Source: Azospirillum doebereinerae
GTDB lineage: Bacteria > Pseudomonadota > Alphaproteobacteria > Azospirillales > Azospirillaceae
Direction of reading: 5' to 3'
Length of the DNA stretch: 64,000 nt
NCBI RefSeq assembly: GCF_003989665.1
Contig: NZ_RZIJ01000022.1
Coordinates: 43,626 to 107,625, forward strand
The notes under the pieces are model-generated. The model did no database searches, was not told the DNA's origin, and saw nothing but the letters and a program-made list of their open reading frames with translations. How positions within the stretch are numbered: the stretch's first letter is position 1; the number at the start of each line of letters is the position of its first letter. Positions 17,773 to 25,898 of this stretch are shown in pieces. The position numbers and the translations under genes are program-made.

Positions 17773-19139
17773 CACGCCTCCTCACCCGACAGCCACAGAT
17801 CCAGCATGCCGCACAGCTCCCGCACGGTCAGGCCGCCGCCCTGGGCGACCGGCTCGTCGTCGGGCCGTCCGGCCATGGCGTCGCGGGCGTTGCGGAAATG
17901 GCGCTGCGCCGGCCCCAGCCGGCCGCGCCGCCAATAGGCCAGCGCCAGATGATAGTCAGCCAGAACGAAGCCGGAGTCCAGGTAGAGCGCCCGCTTGAAC
18001 GCCGCCACCGGATCGCCGACGCCCAGTTCCTCCTCCAGCAGGCCGAGCTGGTAATGGGCGGTGGGGTCGAGCCGGTTGGCCTCGATGCGGGCGAGGCAGA
18101 CCTCCAGCGGCGAGGACTGCTCGGTCGCCGGCACGACCGCTTTCGGCGGCACCGGCGGCGGCGCGGCGGCCGGGACGGCGGCTGGGCGCGGGGCGGGCTT
18201 GGCCGGGACCGGGGCTGCCGCACGGGGGGGATCGACCGGCGGCAGCCACGCGCGGACCGGCGGCGGTGCCGGCTGCGGCGTCAGTTCCGCCTGCTTGCGG
18301 TACAGCGTCGCACCCGGCACCGAGACCGGCGTGAACAGCTCGTTCAACTGCTGGCCGGCCTCGGCGTGGCCGACCACCAGCCAGCCGCCGTCGGACAGCG
18401 CCTTGTGCAGGTCGCCGATCAGCCGGTGCCGCGTCATCTCGTCGAAATAGATCATGACGTTGCGGCACAGGATGATGTCGAACAGCCCGATCCCGTGCGG
18501 GTAGGAGGGAATCGCCCCTTCCACCAGGTTGAACGGCATGAAGCTCGTCCATTGCCGGTATTTCGGCTTCACCGACCACATCCGGTCGCGCCGGTCGAAG
18601 CAGGCGTCGAGCGTTTCCGGCGACAGGCCGCGCACCGCCCAGTCGCCGTACACCCCGCGCCGCGCCTGTTCGAGGAAGGCGTCGTTGATGTCGGTGCCGA
18701 CGATGTGGACCTGCCAGCCGTCGAGCTGCTCGGCGAAGTGCTGCTTGAGCAGGATTTCCAGCGTGTAGGCTTCCGGCCCGATGGAGCAGCCGGCGCTCCA
18801 GATCCGCAGCAGGCGGGTCTTCTGGTTGCGCCGCAGGCATTCGGGGATCGCCACCGCCCGCAGCGCGTCGAACTGCTCGATGTAGCGGAAGAAGAAGGTC
18901 TCGCCGACCGTCAGCTCGTTGATCAGCCCCTGGTACTCGGCGCCACCCGGCCCCTCGGCCTCCAGCGCCGCGAGGTAGCCGCCGGCCGTCGTCACCCGCC
19001 CGAAGGGCAGGCGGCGGTTGATGCGCTCGGCGAAGGCGGCGTCCTTGTCGGCGTAATAGGCGAGCCCGGTGGCCGCGATCACCATCGCCTTCAGCCGGGG
19101 AAAGGCGGGATCGCGCTGGATCGTCTCGATGGGGGTCAC
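17772..19139 (-). CDS. cheR: CheR-type methyltransferase with C-terminal TPR (WspC-like)
   Basis: 455-residue S-adenosylmethionine-dependent MCP methyltransferase. The N-terminal all-helical domain and catalytic domain show INELTVGETFFFR, the SAM loop WSAGCSIGPEAYT, GTDIND and ILCRNVMIYFD. A long Pro/Ala linker (about 285-340) leads to tetratricopeptide-like repeats (DPTAHYQLGLLEEELG, then FVLADYHLALAYWRRG). This CheR-TPR arrangement matches WspC. Translation begins at GTG 19139, overlapping the upstream cheW stop as GTGA. The longer open frame upstream is antisense-like noise over cheW. Confidence 0.9.
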   Translation of the reverse strand: MTPIETIQRDPAFPRLKAMVIAATGLAYYADKDAAFAERINRRLPFGRVTTAGGYLAALEAEGPGGAEYQGLINELTVGETFFFRYIEQFDALRAVAIPECLRRNQKTRLLRIWSAGCSIGPEAYTLEILLKQHFAEQLDGWQVHIVGTDINDAFLEQARRGVYGDWAVRGLSPETLDACFDRRDRMWSVKPKYRQWTSFMPFNLVEGAIPSYPHGIGLFDIILCRNVMIYFDEMTRHRLIGDLHKALSDGGWLVVGHAEAGQQLNELFTPVSVPGATLYRKQAELTPQPAPPPVRAWLPPVDPPRAAAPVPAKPAPRPAAVPAAAPPPVPPKAVVPATEQSSPLEVCLARIEANRLDPTAHYQLGLLEEELGVGDPVAAFKRALYLDSGFVLADYHLALAYWRRGRLGPAQRHFRNARDAMAGRPDDEPVAQGGGLTVRELCGMLDLWLSGEEA

Positions 19140-19732
19140 GGGGCGCTGTCCTCCGGCGGAACCGCGTCCACGGACCATTGGTTGAGGCGCCGCTCCTCCG
19201 CGTCGCGGAAGGCGTCGAGCAGCCGCCCCTCCGCCGCGCTCAGCAGCCGGCCGGGGTCGAGCAGGGCGACGGTTCCGCCGGGTCCGGCGGCCGGATCGGC
19301 GAAGCCCGCGATGGCGCAACCGTTGAAGGACAACGCCGCCTCGGCCGGCAGCATGGCGTCCACCGGCACGGCCACATCGCCGTGGATGCGGTCCGCCAGC
19401 AGCGCCAGCGGGCGCCCCTGCCACGTCACCAGCATCAGCGGCGCGTAGAGCCCGGCCCCCTCCCCGCCGTCGAGGTCGAGAAGCGCCGACAGCCGCAGGA
19501 CCGGAACGATCTCGCCGTGGTAGCGGAACACGCCCTCCACCGGCGGCGGGGCGGTCGGCAGCCGGTCGAGCTTGGGCAGGGGCAGGAACCGGCGCACGGA
19601 GTCCATCGGCAACGCCAGCGCACGGCCGGCGACCGAGAAGACAACGCAGCGCGACACCAGGGGCGCAGAGGCGGAGAGCGTGGCGAGTGGCGACATCCGT
19701 CCGTCGGTGTGTTGGGATCCGGCCGGGAACAT
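19136..19732 (-). CDS. CheW-like coupling protein, first gene of the chemosensory operon
   Basis: 198-residue CheW-domain protein (WspB position) with SRCVVFSVAGRALALPMDSV at about 27-46, an FRYHGEIVPVLRL strand pair and a C-terminal TVALLDPGRLL segment. It heads the leftward operon cheW-cheR-cheW-mcp-cheA-cheB-regulator. ATG 19732 is the longest start; ATG 19696 (MSPLATL) is equally possible and would remove 12 residues. The C-terminus extends about 25 residues past the usual CheW end. Confidence 0.83.
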   Translation of the reverse strand: MFPAGSQHTDGRMSPLATLSASAPLVSRCVVFSVAGRALALPMDSVRRFLPLPKLDRLPTAPPPVEGVFRYHGEIVPVLRLSALLDLDGGEGAGLYAPLMLVTWQGRPLALLADRIHGDVAVPVDAMLPAEAALSFNGCAIAGFADPAAGPGGTVALLDPGRLLSAAEGRLLDAFRDAEERRLNQWSVDAVPPEDSAP

Positions 19733-19898
19733 GCCCCATCGCGACCAGGATGCGAACTACGCCAAAGGTTTGCGCCATAAGTCCTATGCCGTCGCCCGCA
19801 CCGCTGCCGTCAAGGTCAAGCTCCAAAACGAACAATAGAATGCATTTTATGCAAATTGCTTCATGTCGCCGCAAGCGCGCAATCGAACGGAAAAGCGG

Positions 19899-19929
19899 GG
19901 TAACTTTTTCGCGCCAATTTTCGGTAACT
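19899..19929. repeat. Pair of GGTAACT direct repeats in a divergent promoter region
   Basis: GGTAACT followed by an AT-rich triplet occurs at 19899-19905 and 19923-19929, 24 bases apart, in an AT-rich patch between the leftward chemosensory operon and the rightward small gene. Spacing of about two helical turns would suit a dimeric regulator on one DNA face. No factor is identified. Confidence 0.3.
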
Positions 19930-20003
19930 ATTTGGAAAGAAAATCGGCATCACAGTTGTTGCGTCGCAGCATCGACACCCTGACGTCTCTTTGGGAGGCC
20001 GCG

Positions 20004-20171
20004 ATGACGATCGAGGACGCAACGGTGGCGGACAGCGCGGCGCGGTTGCTGTTCGCCCGCTACAGCCGGCAATCCCCGCGCTGGCAGGGCCTGTCCTGGG
20101 AATGCCTGCGCGAGGACACCCGCCGCCTGTTTCGCCGCGAGGCGGAGTGGGGACGACCGACGCAAGGCTGA
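20004..20171 (+). CDS. Small protein of 55 residues, unknown
   Basis: Short reading frame beginning MTIEDATVADSAARLLFARY, with a clear GGGAGG ribosome site seven bases before ATG 20004. The product is rich in Arg, Trp and Glu (two Trp pairs with SPRWQGLSWE), soluble and helix-prone. It ends 48 bases before the MCP-tip/Cache gene on the same strand, so the two are probably co-transcribed. I recognise no family. Coding is supported by the ribosome site and position, not by homology. Confidence 0.5.
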   Translation: MTIEDATVADSAARLLFARYSRQSPRWQGLSWECLREDTRRLFRREAEWGRPTQG

Positions 20172-20219
20172 GGACGCAGGACGGACGGTTTTCTCGCATC
20201 TCGGACGGGGGACACACCC

Positions 20220-21263
20220 ATGAGCAAGCCAAGCACAAGCAACCCGGGCAACAACCTGTTCGACCTGTCGCGCGGCGTTCTCGAGGTGGCTTCCCAGAAA
20301 GTCACCCGGATCGAGGACATCACCCGCCGCATGAAGATGCTGGCGATGAACGCGCTGATCGAGGCGGCCCGCGCGGGCGACGACGGGCGCGGCTTCGCCG
20401 TGGTGGCGAACGAGGTCTCGGAGATCTCGACCCAGGTGAACGGCATCACCAAGGAGCTGCGGTCGGAGATCGTCGCCCGTGTCGACCACCTGACCACCAC
20501 CGGCAGCGCCATGGTGCAGGAGATGCACGGCAAGCGGCTGGCCGACCTGTCCCTCAACATGATCGAGATCATCGACCGGAACCTTTACGAGCGGTCCTGC
20601 GACGTGCGCTGGTGGGCGACCGACAGCGCGGTGGTCGATTGCGCCGTCTCCCCCACCGAGGAGGCCCGCCGTTACGCCTCCCGCCGTCTGGGCGTGATCC
20701 TGGAATCCTACACCGTCTACCTCGACCTGTGGATCGCCGACGCCGGCGGCAAGATCATCGCCAACGGGCGTCCCGACCGCTACCGTTACGCCGTCGGCGC
20801 CAGCGTCGCCGACGAGCCTTGGTTCCGTCAGGCGATGGCGACGCGGGACGGCGGGGAGTTCACGGTGGGCGACGTGGCCCGCAACAACAAGCTGGACGAC
20901 CGCGTGGTGGCGACCTACGCCACGGCGATCCGCCAGGGCGGCGAGGCCAACGGCGCACCGGTCGGCGTGCTCGGCATCTTCTTCGACTGGGAGCCGCAGG
21001 CGGCCGCCGTGGTCCAGGGCGTGCGGCTGGAGGAGAGCGAGCGCGAGCGCACCCGCTGCCTGCTGCTCGACGCCCGCCACCGGGTCATCGCCTCGTCGGA
21101 CGGGCGCGGCATCCTGACGGAAAGCTTGGCCCTGAAGAAGGGGGCCGGGACCATGGGCCACTACACCGACGCGCAGGGCCGGCTGACGGGCTACGCGCTG
21201 ACGCCGGGCTACGAGACCTACAAGGGGTTGGGCTGGTACGGGGCCATTGTCCAGAAACCCTGA
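20220..21263 (+). CDS. Soluble protein with MCP-tip segment and C-terminal Cache sensor
   Basis: 347-residue cytosolic protein of inverted architecture. Residues 15-85 match only the tip and one descending arm of an MCP hairpin (MLAMNALIEAARAGDDGRGFAVVANEVSEIS). Residues about 105-340 form a Cache-like sensor (LDLWIADAGGKIIANG, DEPWFRQAM, VVATYATAI, GVLGIFFDWEPQA). There are no transmembrane segments, so the Cache domain would be cytoplasmic. It lies next to and divergent from the Wsp-like operon, and may dock on a CheA/CheW array as a soluble input (inference). RBS GGACGGGGG upstream. Confidence 0.78.
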   Translation: MSKPSTSNPGNNLFDLSRGVLEVASQKVTRIEDITRRMKMLAMNALIEAARAGDDGRGFAVVANEVSEISTQVNGITKELRSEIVARVDHLTTTGSAMVQEMHGKRLADLSLNMIEIIDRNLYERSCDVRWWATDSAVVDCAVSPTEEARRYASRRLGVILESYTVYLDLWIADAGGKIIANGRPDRYRYAVGASVADEPWFRQAMATRDGGEFTVGDVARNNKLDDRVVATYATAIRQGGEANGAPVGVLGIFFDWEPQAAAVVQGVRLEESERERTRCLLLDARHRVIASSDGRGILTESLALKKGAGTMGHYTDAQGRLTGYALTPGYETYKGLGWYGAIVQKP

Positions 21264-21298
21264 AGGCCAGAAACCCTGAGGGCCGGAAACCCTGACGC
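21251..21298. repeat. Three tandem 16-base repeats over a gene end
   Basis: Copies at 21251-21266, 21267-21282 and 21283-21298 share the unit CCAGAAACCCTGAGGG with one to three changes. The first copy contains the last codons and TGA stop of the Cache gene, and each later copy repeats the same TGA. It looks like recent slippage duplication of the gene end; no function is implied. Confidence 0.85.
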
Positions 21299-21302
21299 GT
21301 CC

Positions 21303-21566
21303 TCAGTGCCGGACGGTCATGGCGTGGCCGTCGAACAGGCCGGCGCGCGCGCCGGCGTCGCGGCGGCCGACGGCCTCGATCAGGTCGCGGACCTCGTCCG
21401 TCAGCTCGTCGGCGTCCCAGCCATGGGCGTCGGCGCCGGCCACCACCAGCAGGCGCAGCGTGGTGCGCAGCAGCTCACCGGACTCCCAGCCCTGTGCGCG
21501 CTCGGTCTCGCGCATGGTCTGGAGCAGCGACGTCGCGAAGGCCAGGACATCCCGTTCGACGTTCAT
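21303..21566 (-). CDS. Hypothetical protein, 87 residues
   Basis: Small acidic soluble protein beginning MNVERDVLAFATSLLQTM, predicted mostly helical with a central LLRTTLRLLVVAGADAHGW stretch. A GGAG ribosome site precedes ATG 21566. No family recognised. It is convergent with the Cache gene and upstream of nothing obvious; the DUF1636 gene on the same strand ends 95 bases before its start. No signal peptide or membrane segment. Confidence 0.6.
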   Translation of the reverse strand: MNVERDVLAFATSLLQTMRETERAQGWESGELLRTTLRLLVVAGADAHGWDADELTDEVRDLIEAVGRRDAGARAGLFDGHAMTVRH

Positions 21567-21660
21567 GGGGCGAGCTCCGCTTATTGGTTCGTGCGACCAA
21601 CAATAATCCGGGGCGGCACCCGCCTGTCAAACGGAACTTTTTGGCGGTGCGGCATAGGCC

Positions 21661-22065
21661 CTAGGTCTTGGTCCCGGTCTCATCCTCCGCTGCCTCCAGC
21701 GGAGGCATGCGGGAGACGAAACGACCTTTGACGCCCTGGGGCCATTGCTTGAACGGAACGATTCCGTCGGTGGTGGCGGCGTAGGCCCGCAGATAGGCCG
21801 TCAGGGTTTCCACCGACGCGTCGTCGGGGGGCAGGTCGCCCAGCACGTAGCTCATCCGCCCGGCGGAGCGCACGGCGACGGCGCAGGCGCGGCGGCAGCT
21901 CATCAGGCAGCGCATGGGGCGGAGCCGCACCCGGGCGGCCAGTTCCGAATCCCCGGCCAGCGCGCGCTCCATCCGCTCGACCAGCACCGCGCCGGCGCGC
22001 GGCAGCGCCTCGGGCGGGTCGTCGGGCAGGCGGCAGGTTTCGCAGACGATAAGCTCGACGGGCAT
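21661..22065 (-). CDS. DUF1636 putative metal- or Fe-S-binding protein
   Basis: 134-residue protein of the DUF1636 family. Cysteines cluster in CETC near the N-terminus and in RCLMSCRRACAVAV at about 52-65, a thioredoxin-like ferredoxin pattern suited to a 2Fe-2S centre or another metal. Members often lie near cobalamin or metal-transport genes, but none is visible nearby and I see no cobalamin riboswitch in the 373 bases upstream, which hold repeat copy C. Function not assigned. Confidence 0.7.
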   Translation of the reverse strand: MPVELIVCETCRLPDDPPEALPRAGAVLVERMERALAGDSELAARVRLRPMRCLMSCRRACAVAVRSAGRMSYVLGDLPPDDASVETLTAYLRAYAATTDGIVPFKQWPQGVKGRFVSRMPPLEAAEDETGTKT

Positions 22066-22172
22066 GGAACCGCTTCCGGAACGGGAGTCGCGGCACCGCC
22101 GTGGCGCCTCGGGCCGCCCAGTGCTAACGGCCCGCCCCCGCCGCTGTCAACCCGGCCCCTGGCAGAGCAAAT

Positions 22173-22290
22173 GGAAGAGCCCCTCTCCCCTTGCGGGAGA
22201 GGGGTTGGGGTGAGGGGACGCAAACTTTCCGCCTGCGGCGGAATACCCCTCATCCCAACCCTTCTCCCGCAAGGGGAGAAGGGCTCTTCC
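22173..22290. repeat. GC-rich palindromic intergenic repeat, copy C
   Basis: The cleanest copy: outer arms GGAAGAGCCCCTCTCCCC and its near-complement end at 22290, with inner CCTTGCGGGAGAGGGG and GGGTTGGGGTGAGGGG blocks mirrored on the right. It sits between the divergent DUF1636 gene and permease-kinase gene. Confidence 0.85.
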
Positions 22291-22438
22291 AAAAGCCGAA
22301 CGCTCTTTGCACCGTTCCCAACCCTCAACGGCCCTGCCCCCACAGCCCAATCCATGAATGGTTCGGCTTGCCAACGGCGCGCAAACTCCCGACGATGCGC
22401 CCCGGCGACCAACAGAACGGACGGGCCGACGGGCGGGC

Positions 22439-25400
22439 ATGAGCGCAAGGCAGAGAATCGTTCGCGAACGCCGGCAGTACAACCAGCTCGCCGCCGACCA
22501 GACGCTGGAGGACTACGCGCTCCGCTACACCGCCGAGCGGGCGCGCCACTGGACGGCGGCGCGGGTCGCCAACACGGCGCTGGGCGCCATCTCCTTCCTC
22601 GCCTGCGAGGCCATCGGCGCGGCGGTGACGCTGACCTACGGCTTCGCCAACGCCATGGCGGCGATCCTGGCGGTCGGAATCCTCAACATCCTGGTCGGGC
22701 TGCCGATCACCCACCACGCGGCCCGGGCCGGGGTGGACATCGACCTGCTGGCGCGCGGCGCTGGCTTCGGCTATCTGGGCTCGACCATCACCTCGCTGGT
22801 CTACGCCTCCTTCACCTTCATCCTGTTCGCCATCGAGGCCAGCATCATGTCGGCCGGGCTGCAGCTGGTGCTGGGAATCCCGGCCTCGGTCGCCCACGTC
22901 ATCAGCTCGCTGGCGGTGATCCCCATCGCGGTCTACGGCATCCGCGTCATCAGCCGGTTGCAGGTGGCGACCCAGCCGGTCTGGATCCTCCTCCAATGCC
23001 TGCCGCTGGCCACGGTGGCGCTGCTCGACCGCGCGACGCTGGCGGAGTGGATGGCGATTCCCGGCAGCATGGGCGCGCCGGACGGCGGGCTGGCGCTGCT
23101 GCCCTTCGGCATGGCGGCCTCGGTGCTGCTGTCGCTGCTGCCGCAGATCGGCGAGCAGGTCGACTACCTGCGCTTCCTGCCGCCCCAGGCGAAGATCGGC
23201 CGGGCGCGCTGGTGGACCGCGATGCTGGCCGGCGGCCCCGGCTGGGTGCTGATCGGCAGCCTGAAGCTGGTGGCCGGCTCGCTGCTCGCCTTCCTGGCGA
23301 TGAGGCACGGGCTGTCGGCCGAAGAGGCGGCGCAGCCGACGCGGATGTACCATCTGGCCTTCCTCGACCTGTTCGGGTCGCCCGGCCTCGCCCTGGCGCT
23401 GACCGGGATCTTCGTGGTCGTCTGCCAGCTCAAGATCAACGTGACCAACGCCTACGCGGGCTCCATCGCGTGGTCGAACTTCTTCTCGCGCCTGACCCGC
23501 AGCCACCCCGGCCGCGTCGTCTGGCTGGTGTTCAACGTGCTGCTGGCGCTGCTGCTGATGGAGATCGGCATCCTCGGCGTCATCGAGAGCATCCTCGGCC
23601 TCTACGCCAACGTCGCGGTCGGCTGGCTGGGGGCGGTCGCCGCCGACCTCGCCATCAACAAGCGGCTGGGATTCAGCCCGCCCCACATCGAGTTCAAGCG
23701 CGCCCATCTCTACGACATCAACCCGGTCGGCGTCGGCGCCATGGGGCTGTCGGTGCTGTGCTCCACCACCGCCTTCTTCGGGCTGCTGGGACCGGTGGCC
23801 CAGGCGCTGGCCCCCTTCCTCGGGCTGGCGGTCGCCGTCACCGCCGCCCCGCTGATCGCCTGGAGGACTCAAGGTCGCTACTACCTCGCCCGCTCCCCCG
23901 CCGGGCTGCCGGAGGGCAAGGCCGAGATCCGCTGCTGCATCTGCGAGAATCTGTTCGAGCGCCCCGACATGGCCCATTGCCCGGCCTACGACGCGCCGAT
24001 CTGCTCGCTGTGCTGCACGCTGGAAGCGCGCTGCCACGATTTGTGCAAGAAGGACAGCCGCTTCGCCGACCAGATCGCGCGCTTCCTGCAAGGGATCCTG
24101 CCCGGCCGGATGGGCGCCGGGGTCCACACCCGCACCGGTCATTTCGTCGGCGTGATGACCCTGTTCACCCTGGTGCTGGGCGGCGTGCTGCTGGTCATCG
24201 ACTTCCAGTACGCCAACGCCGAGGAGGCCCAGCGCGCGGCCATCCACACGGCGCTGTTCGCCGTCTTCGTCTGCCTGTTCATCGTGTCGGGCGTCGCCGC
24301 CTGGCTGCTGGTGCTGGCCCATGAGAGCCGCCGCAAGGCGGAGGAGGAGACCGGCCGCCAGACCGCCATGCTGATGGACGAGATCGCCGCCCACGAGCGC
24401 ACCGACGCCGCCCTGCAAAAGGCCAAGGAGGTCGCCGAGGCCGCCAACGCCGCCAAGAGCCGCTACATCATCGGCGTCAGCCACGAGATCCGCGCGCCGC
24501 TGAACGCGATCTCCGGCTACGCCCAGCTGATGGAGCGCAACGCCACCGAGCGCCCGCAGGACGCCGTCCGCGTCATCCGCCGCAGCGCCGAGCATCTGTC
24601 GAACCTGATCGACGGGCTGCTCGACATCTCGAAGATCGAATCCGGCTTGCGCCGCCTCAGCCGCGACAAGATCCAGCTCATCGAGTTCCTCGACCAGCTC
24701 GCCGACATGTTCCGCATCCAGGCCGCCGCCAAGGGGCTGGAGTTCCGCTACGCCCGCGTGCCGCATCTGCCGGTCTACGTCCACACCGACAGCAAGATTC
24801 TGCGCCAGATCCTGATCAACCTGCTGTCCAACGCGGTGAAGTACACCGAGACCGGCCACGTCACCCTGACGGTGCGCTACCGCAGCCAGACCGCCGAGCT
24901 GGAGATCGCCGACACCGGCATCGGCATCCGCCCGGAGGACATCGACCGCGTGTTCGAACCCTTCGAGCGCGGGCACGGCAGCGCCGTGCGGGCGGTGGCC
25001 GGCACCGGGCTGGGGCTGACCATCACCCGGCTGCTCACCCGCATCATGGGCGGCGACATCGCGGTGCGCAGCGTGCTGGGCCAGGGCAGCGCCTTCACCG
25101 TGCGGCTGCTGCTGTCCGAGGCGATGCACAAGCCGGGCGAACCGGCCGAGCGGCGCGCCGTCAGCGGCTACGCCGGGCCGCCGATCACCGTGCTGATGGC
25201 CGACGACGACCGCGACCATCTGGCGCTGATGACCGACATCCTGCGCCCGCTGGGCTTCGTCCTGTTCACCGCGTCGGACGCGGCGAGCTGCCTGGCGCTG
25301 GCGGCGCAGTGCAAGCCGGACCTCGCGATGCTGGACATCTCCATGCCGGGCGAGAGCGGTTGGGACGTGGCCGAATCGCTGCGCCGGATGTTCGAGGACC

Positions 25401-25894
25401 GCATCCGCATCCTGATGGTCTCGGCCAACGCCTACGAGGCGCAGGGGCCGGGCGACGGCCGGGCGCCGCACGACGCCTTCGTCGCCAAGCCCATCGAGAT
25501 CCACGCCCTGCTCGACCGCATCCAGGCGCTGACCGGGCTGGAATGGATCCACGCCGCCGACCCGCCGCCAGCGCCCTCCCCCGAGCCCTCGATTGCTCCG
25601 GCCACGGTTCCGCCCGCCCCTCCCCCGCCGCCGGCCGCGTCCCTGGAGCCCGCCCCGCCGAAATCGGCGCTGCGGCACATCGACGACCTGCGCCAACTGG
25701 GCCGGATCGGTTACATTCGGGGGATCGAAGCCAAGCTGCGCGAGATCGAGGCGGAGGACGCGGACGCCCTCCCCTTCGTCGAGCGGCTGCGCGCCCTGCT
25801 GCGCGCCTTCGACCTGAAAGGCTACATGAGGGCGCTGGACGGGGTCGCGAGCGCCACGCTCCCAGGCGATGGAACCCCGAGCGATGGGATCTGA
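22439..25894 (+). CDS. NCS1-type permease fused to a hybrid histidine kinase
   Basis: 1151-residue membrane protein. Residues about 30-480 form a purine/cytosine permease-like (NCS1) domain of about 12 membrane spans with the LEDYALRYTAERARHW lead-in. A Cys-rich segment follows at about 497-535 (CCIC, then CSLCC, CHDLC), likely zinc-binding, then two more membrane spans at about 565-625. HisKA has His682 (SHEIRAPLN), HATPase has NLLSNAVKYT, DTGIGI and GTGLGLTI, and a receiver has Asp965 (MLDISMPG). A Pro-rich linker leads to a conserved-looking C-terminal helical piece. Transport or binding of a nucleobase-like solute probably drives the kinase. Start 22439 chosen over 22358 because homologous sequence begins there. 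Confidence 0.82.
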   Translation: MSARQRIVRERRQYNQLAADQTLEDYALRYTAERARHWTAARVANTALGAISFLACEAIGAAVTLTYGFANAMAAILAVGILNILVGLPITHHAARAGVDIDLLARGAGFGYLGSTITSLVYASFTFILFAIEASIMSAGLQLVLGIPASVAHVISSLAVIPIAVYGIRVISRLQVATQPVWILLQCLPLATVALLDRATLAEWMAIPGSMGAPDGGLALLPFGMAASVLLSLLPQIGEQVDYLRFLPPQAKIGRARWWTAMLAGGPGWVLIGSLKLVAGSLLAFLAMRHGLSAEEAAQPTRMYHLAFLDLFGSPGLALALTGIFVVVCQLKINVTNAYAGSIAWSNFFSRLTRSHPGRVVWLVFNVLLALLLMEIGILGVIESILGLYANVAVGWLGAVAADLAINKRLGFSPPHIEFKRAHLYDINPVGVGAMGLSVLCSTTAFFGLLGPVAQALAPFLGLAVAVTAAPLIAWRTQGRYYLARSPAGLPEGKAEIRCCICENLFERPDMAHCPAYDAPICSLCCTLEARCHDLCKKDSRFADQIARFLQGILPGRMGAGVHTRTGHFVGVMTLFTLVLGGVLLVIDFQYANAEEAQRAAIHTALFAVFVCLFIVSGVAAWLLVLAHESRRKAEEETGRQTAMLMDEIAAHERTDAALQKAKEVAEAANAAKSRYIIGVSHEIRAPLNAISGYAQLMERNATERPQDAVRVIRRSAEHLSNLIDGLLDISKIESGLRRLSRDKIQLIEFLDQLADMFRIQAAAKGLEFRYARVPHLPVYVHTDSKILRQILINLLSNAVKYTETGHVTLTVRYRSQTAELEIADTGIGIRPEDIDRVFEPFERGHGSAVRAVAGTGLGLTITRLLTRIMGGDIAVRSVLGQGSAFTVRLLLSEAMHKPGEPAERRAVSGYAGPPITVLMADDDRDHLALMTDILRPLGFVLFTASDAASCLALAAQCKPDLAMLDISMPGESGWDVAESLRRMFEDRIRILMVSANAYEAQGPGDGRAPHDAFVAKPIEIHALLDRIQALTGLEWIHAADPPPAPSPEPSIAPATVPPAPPPPPAASLEPAPPKSALRHIDDLRQLGRIGYIRGIEAKLREIEAEDADALPFVERLRALLRAFDLKGYMRALDGVASATLPGDGTPSDGI

Positions 25895-25898
25895 GACG

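Noticed and set aside
22066..22438. Cobalamin riboswitch before DUF1636
   Set aside because: No B12-box-like sequence or typical stem arrangement seen; the region is repeat copy C plus ordinary spacer.
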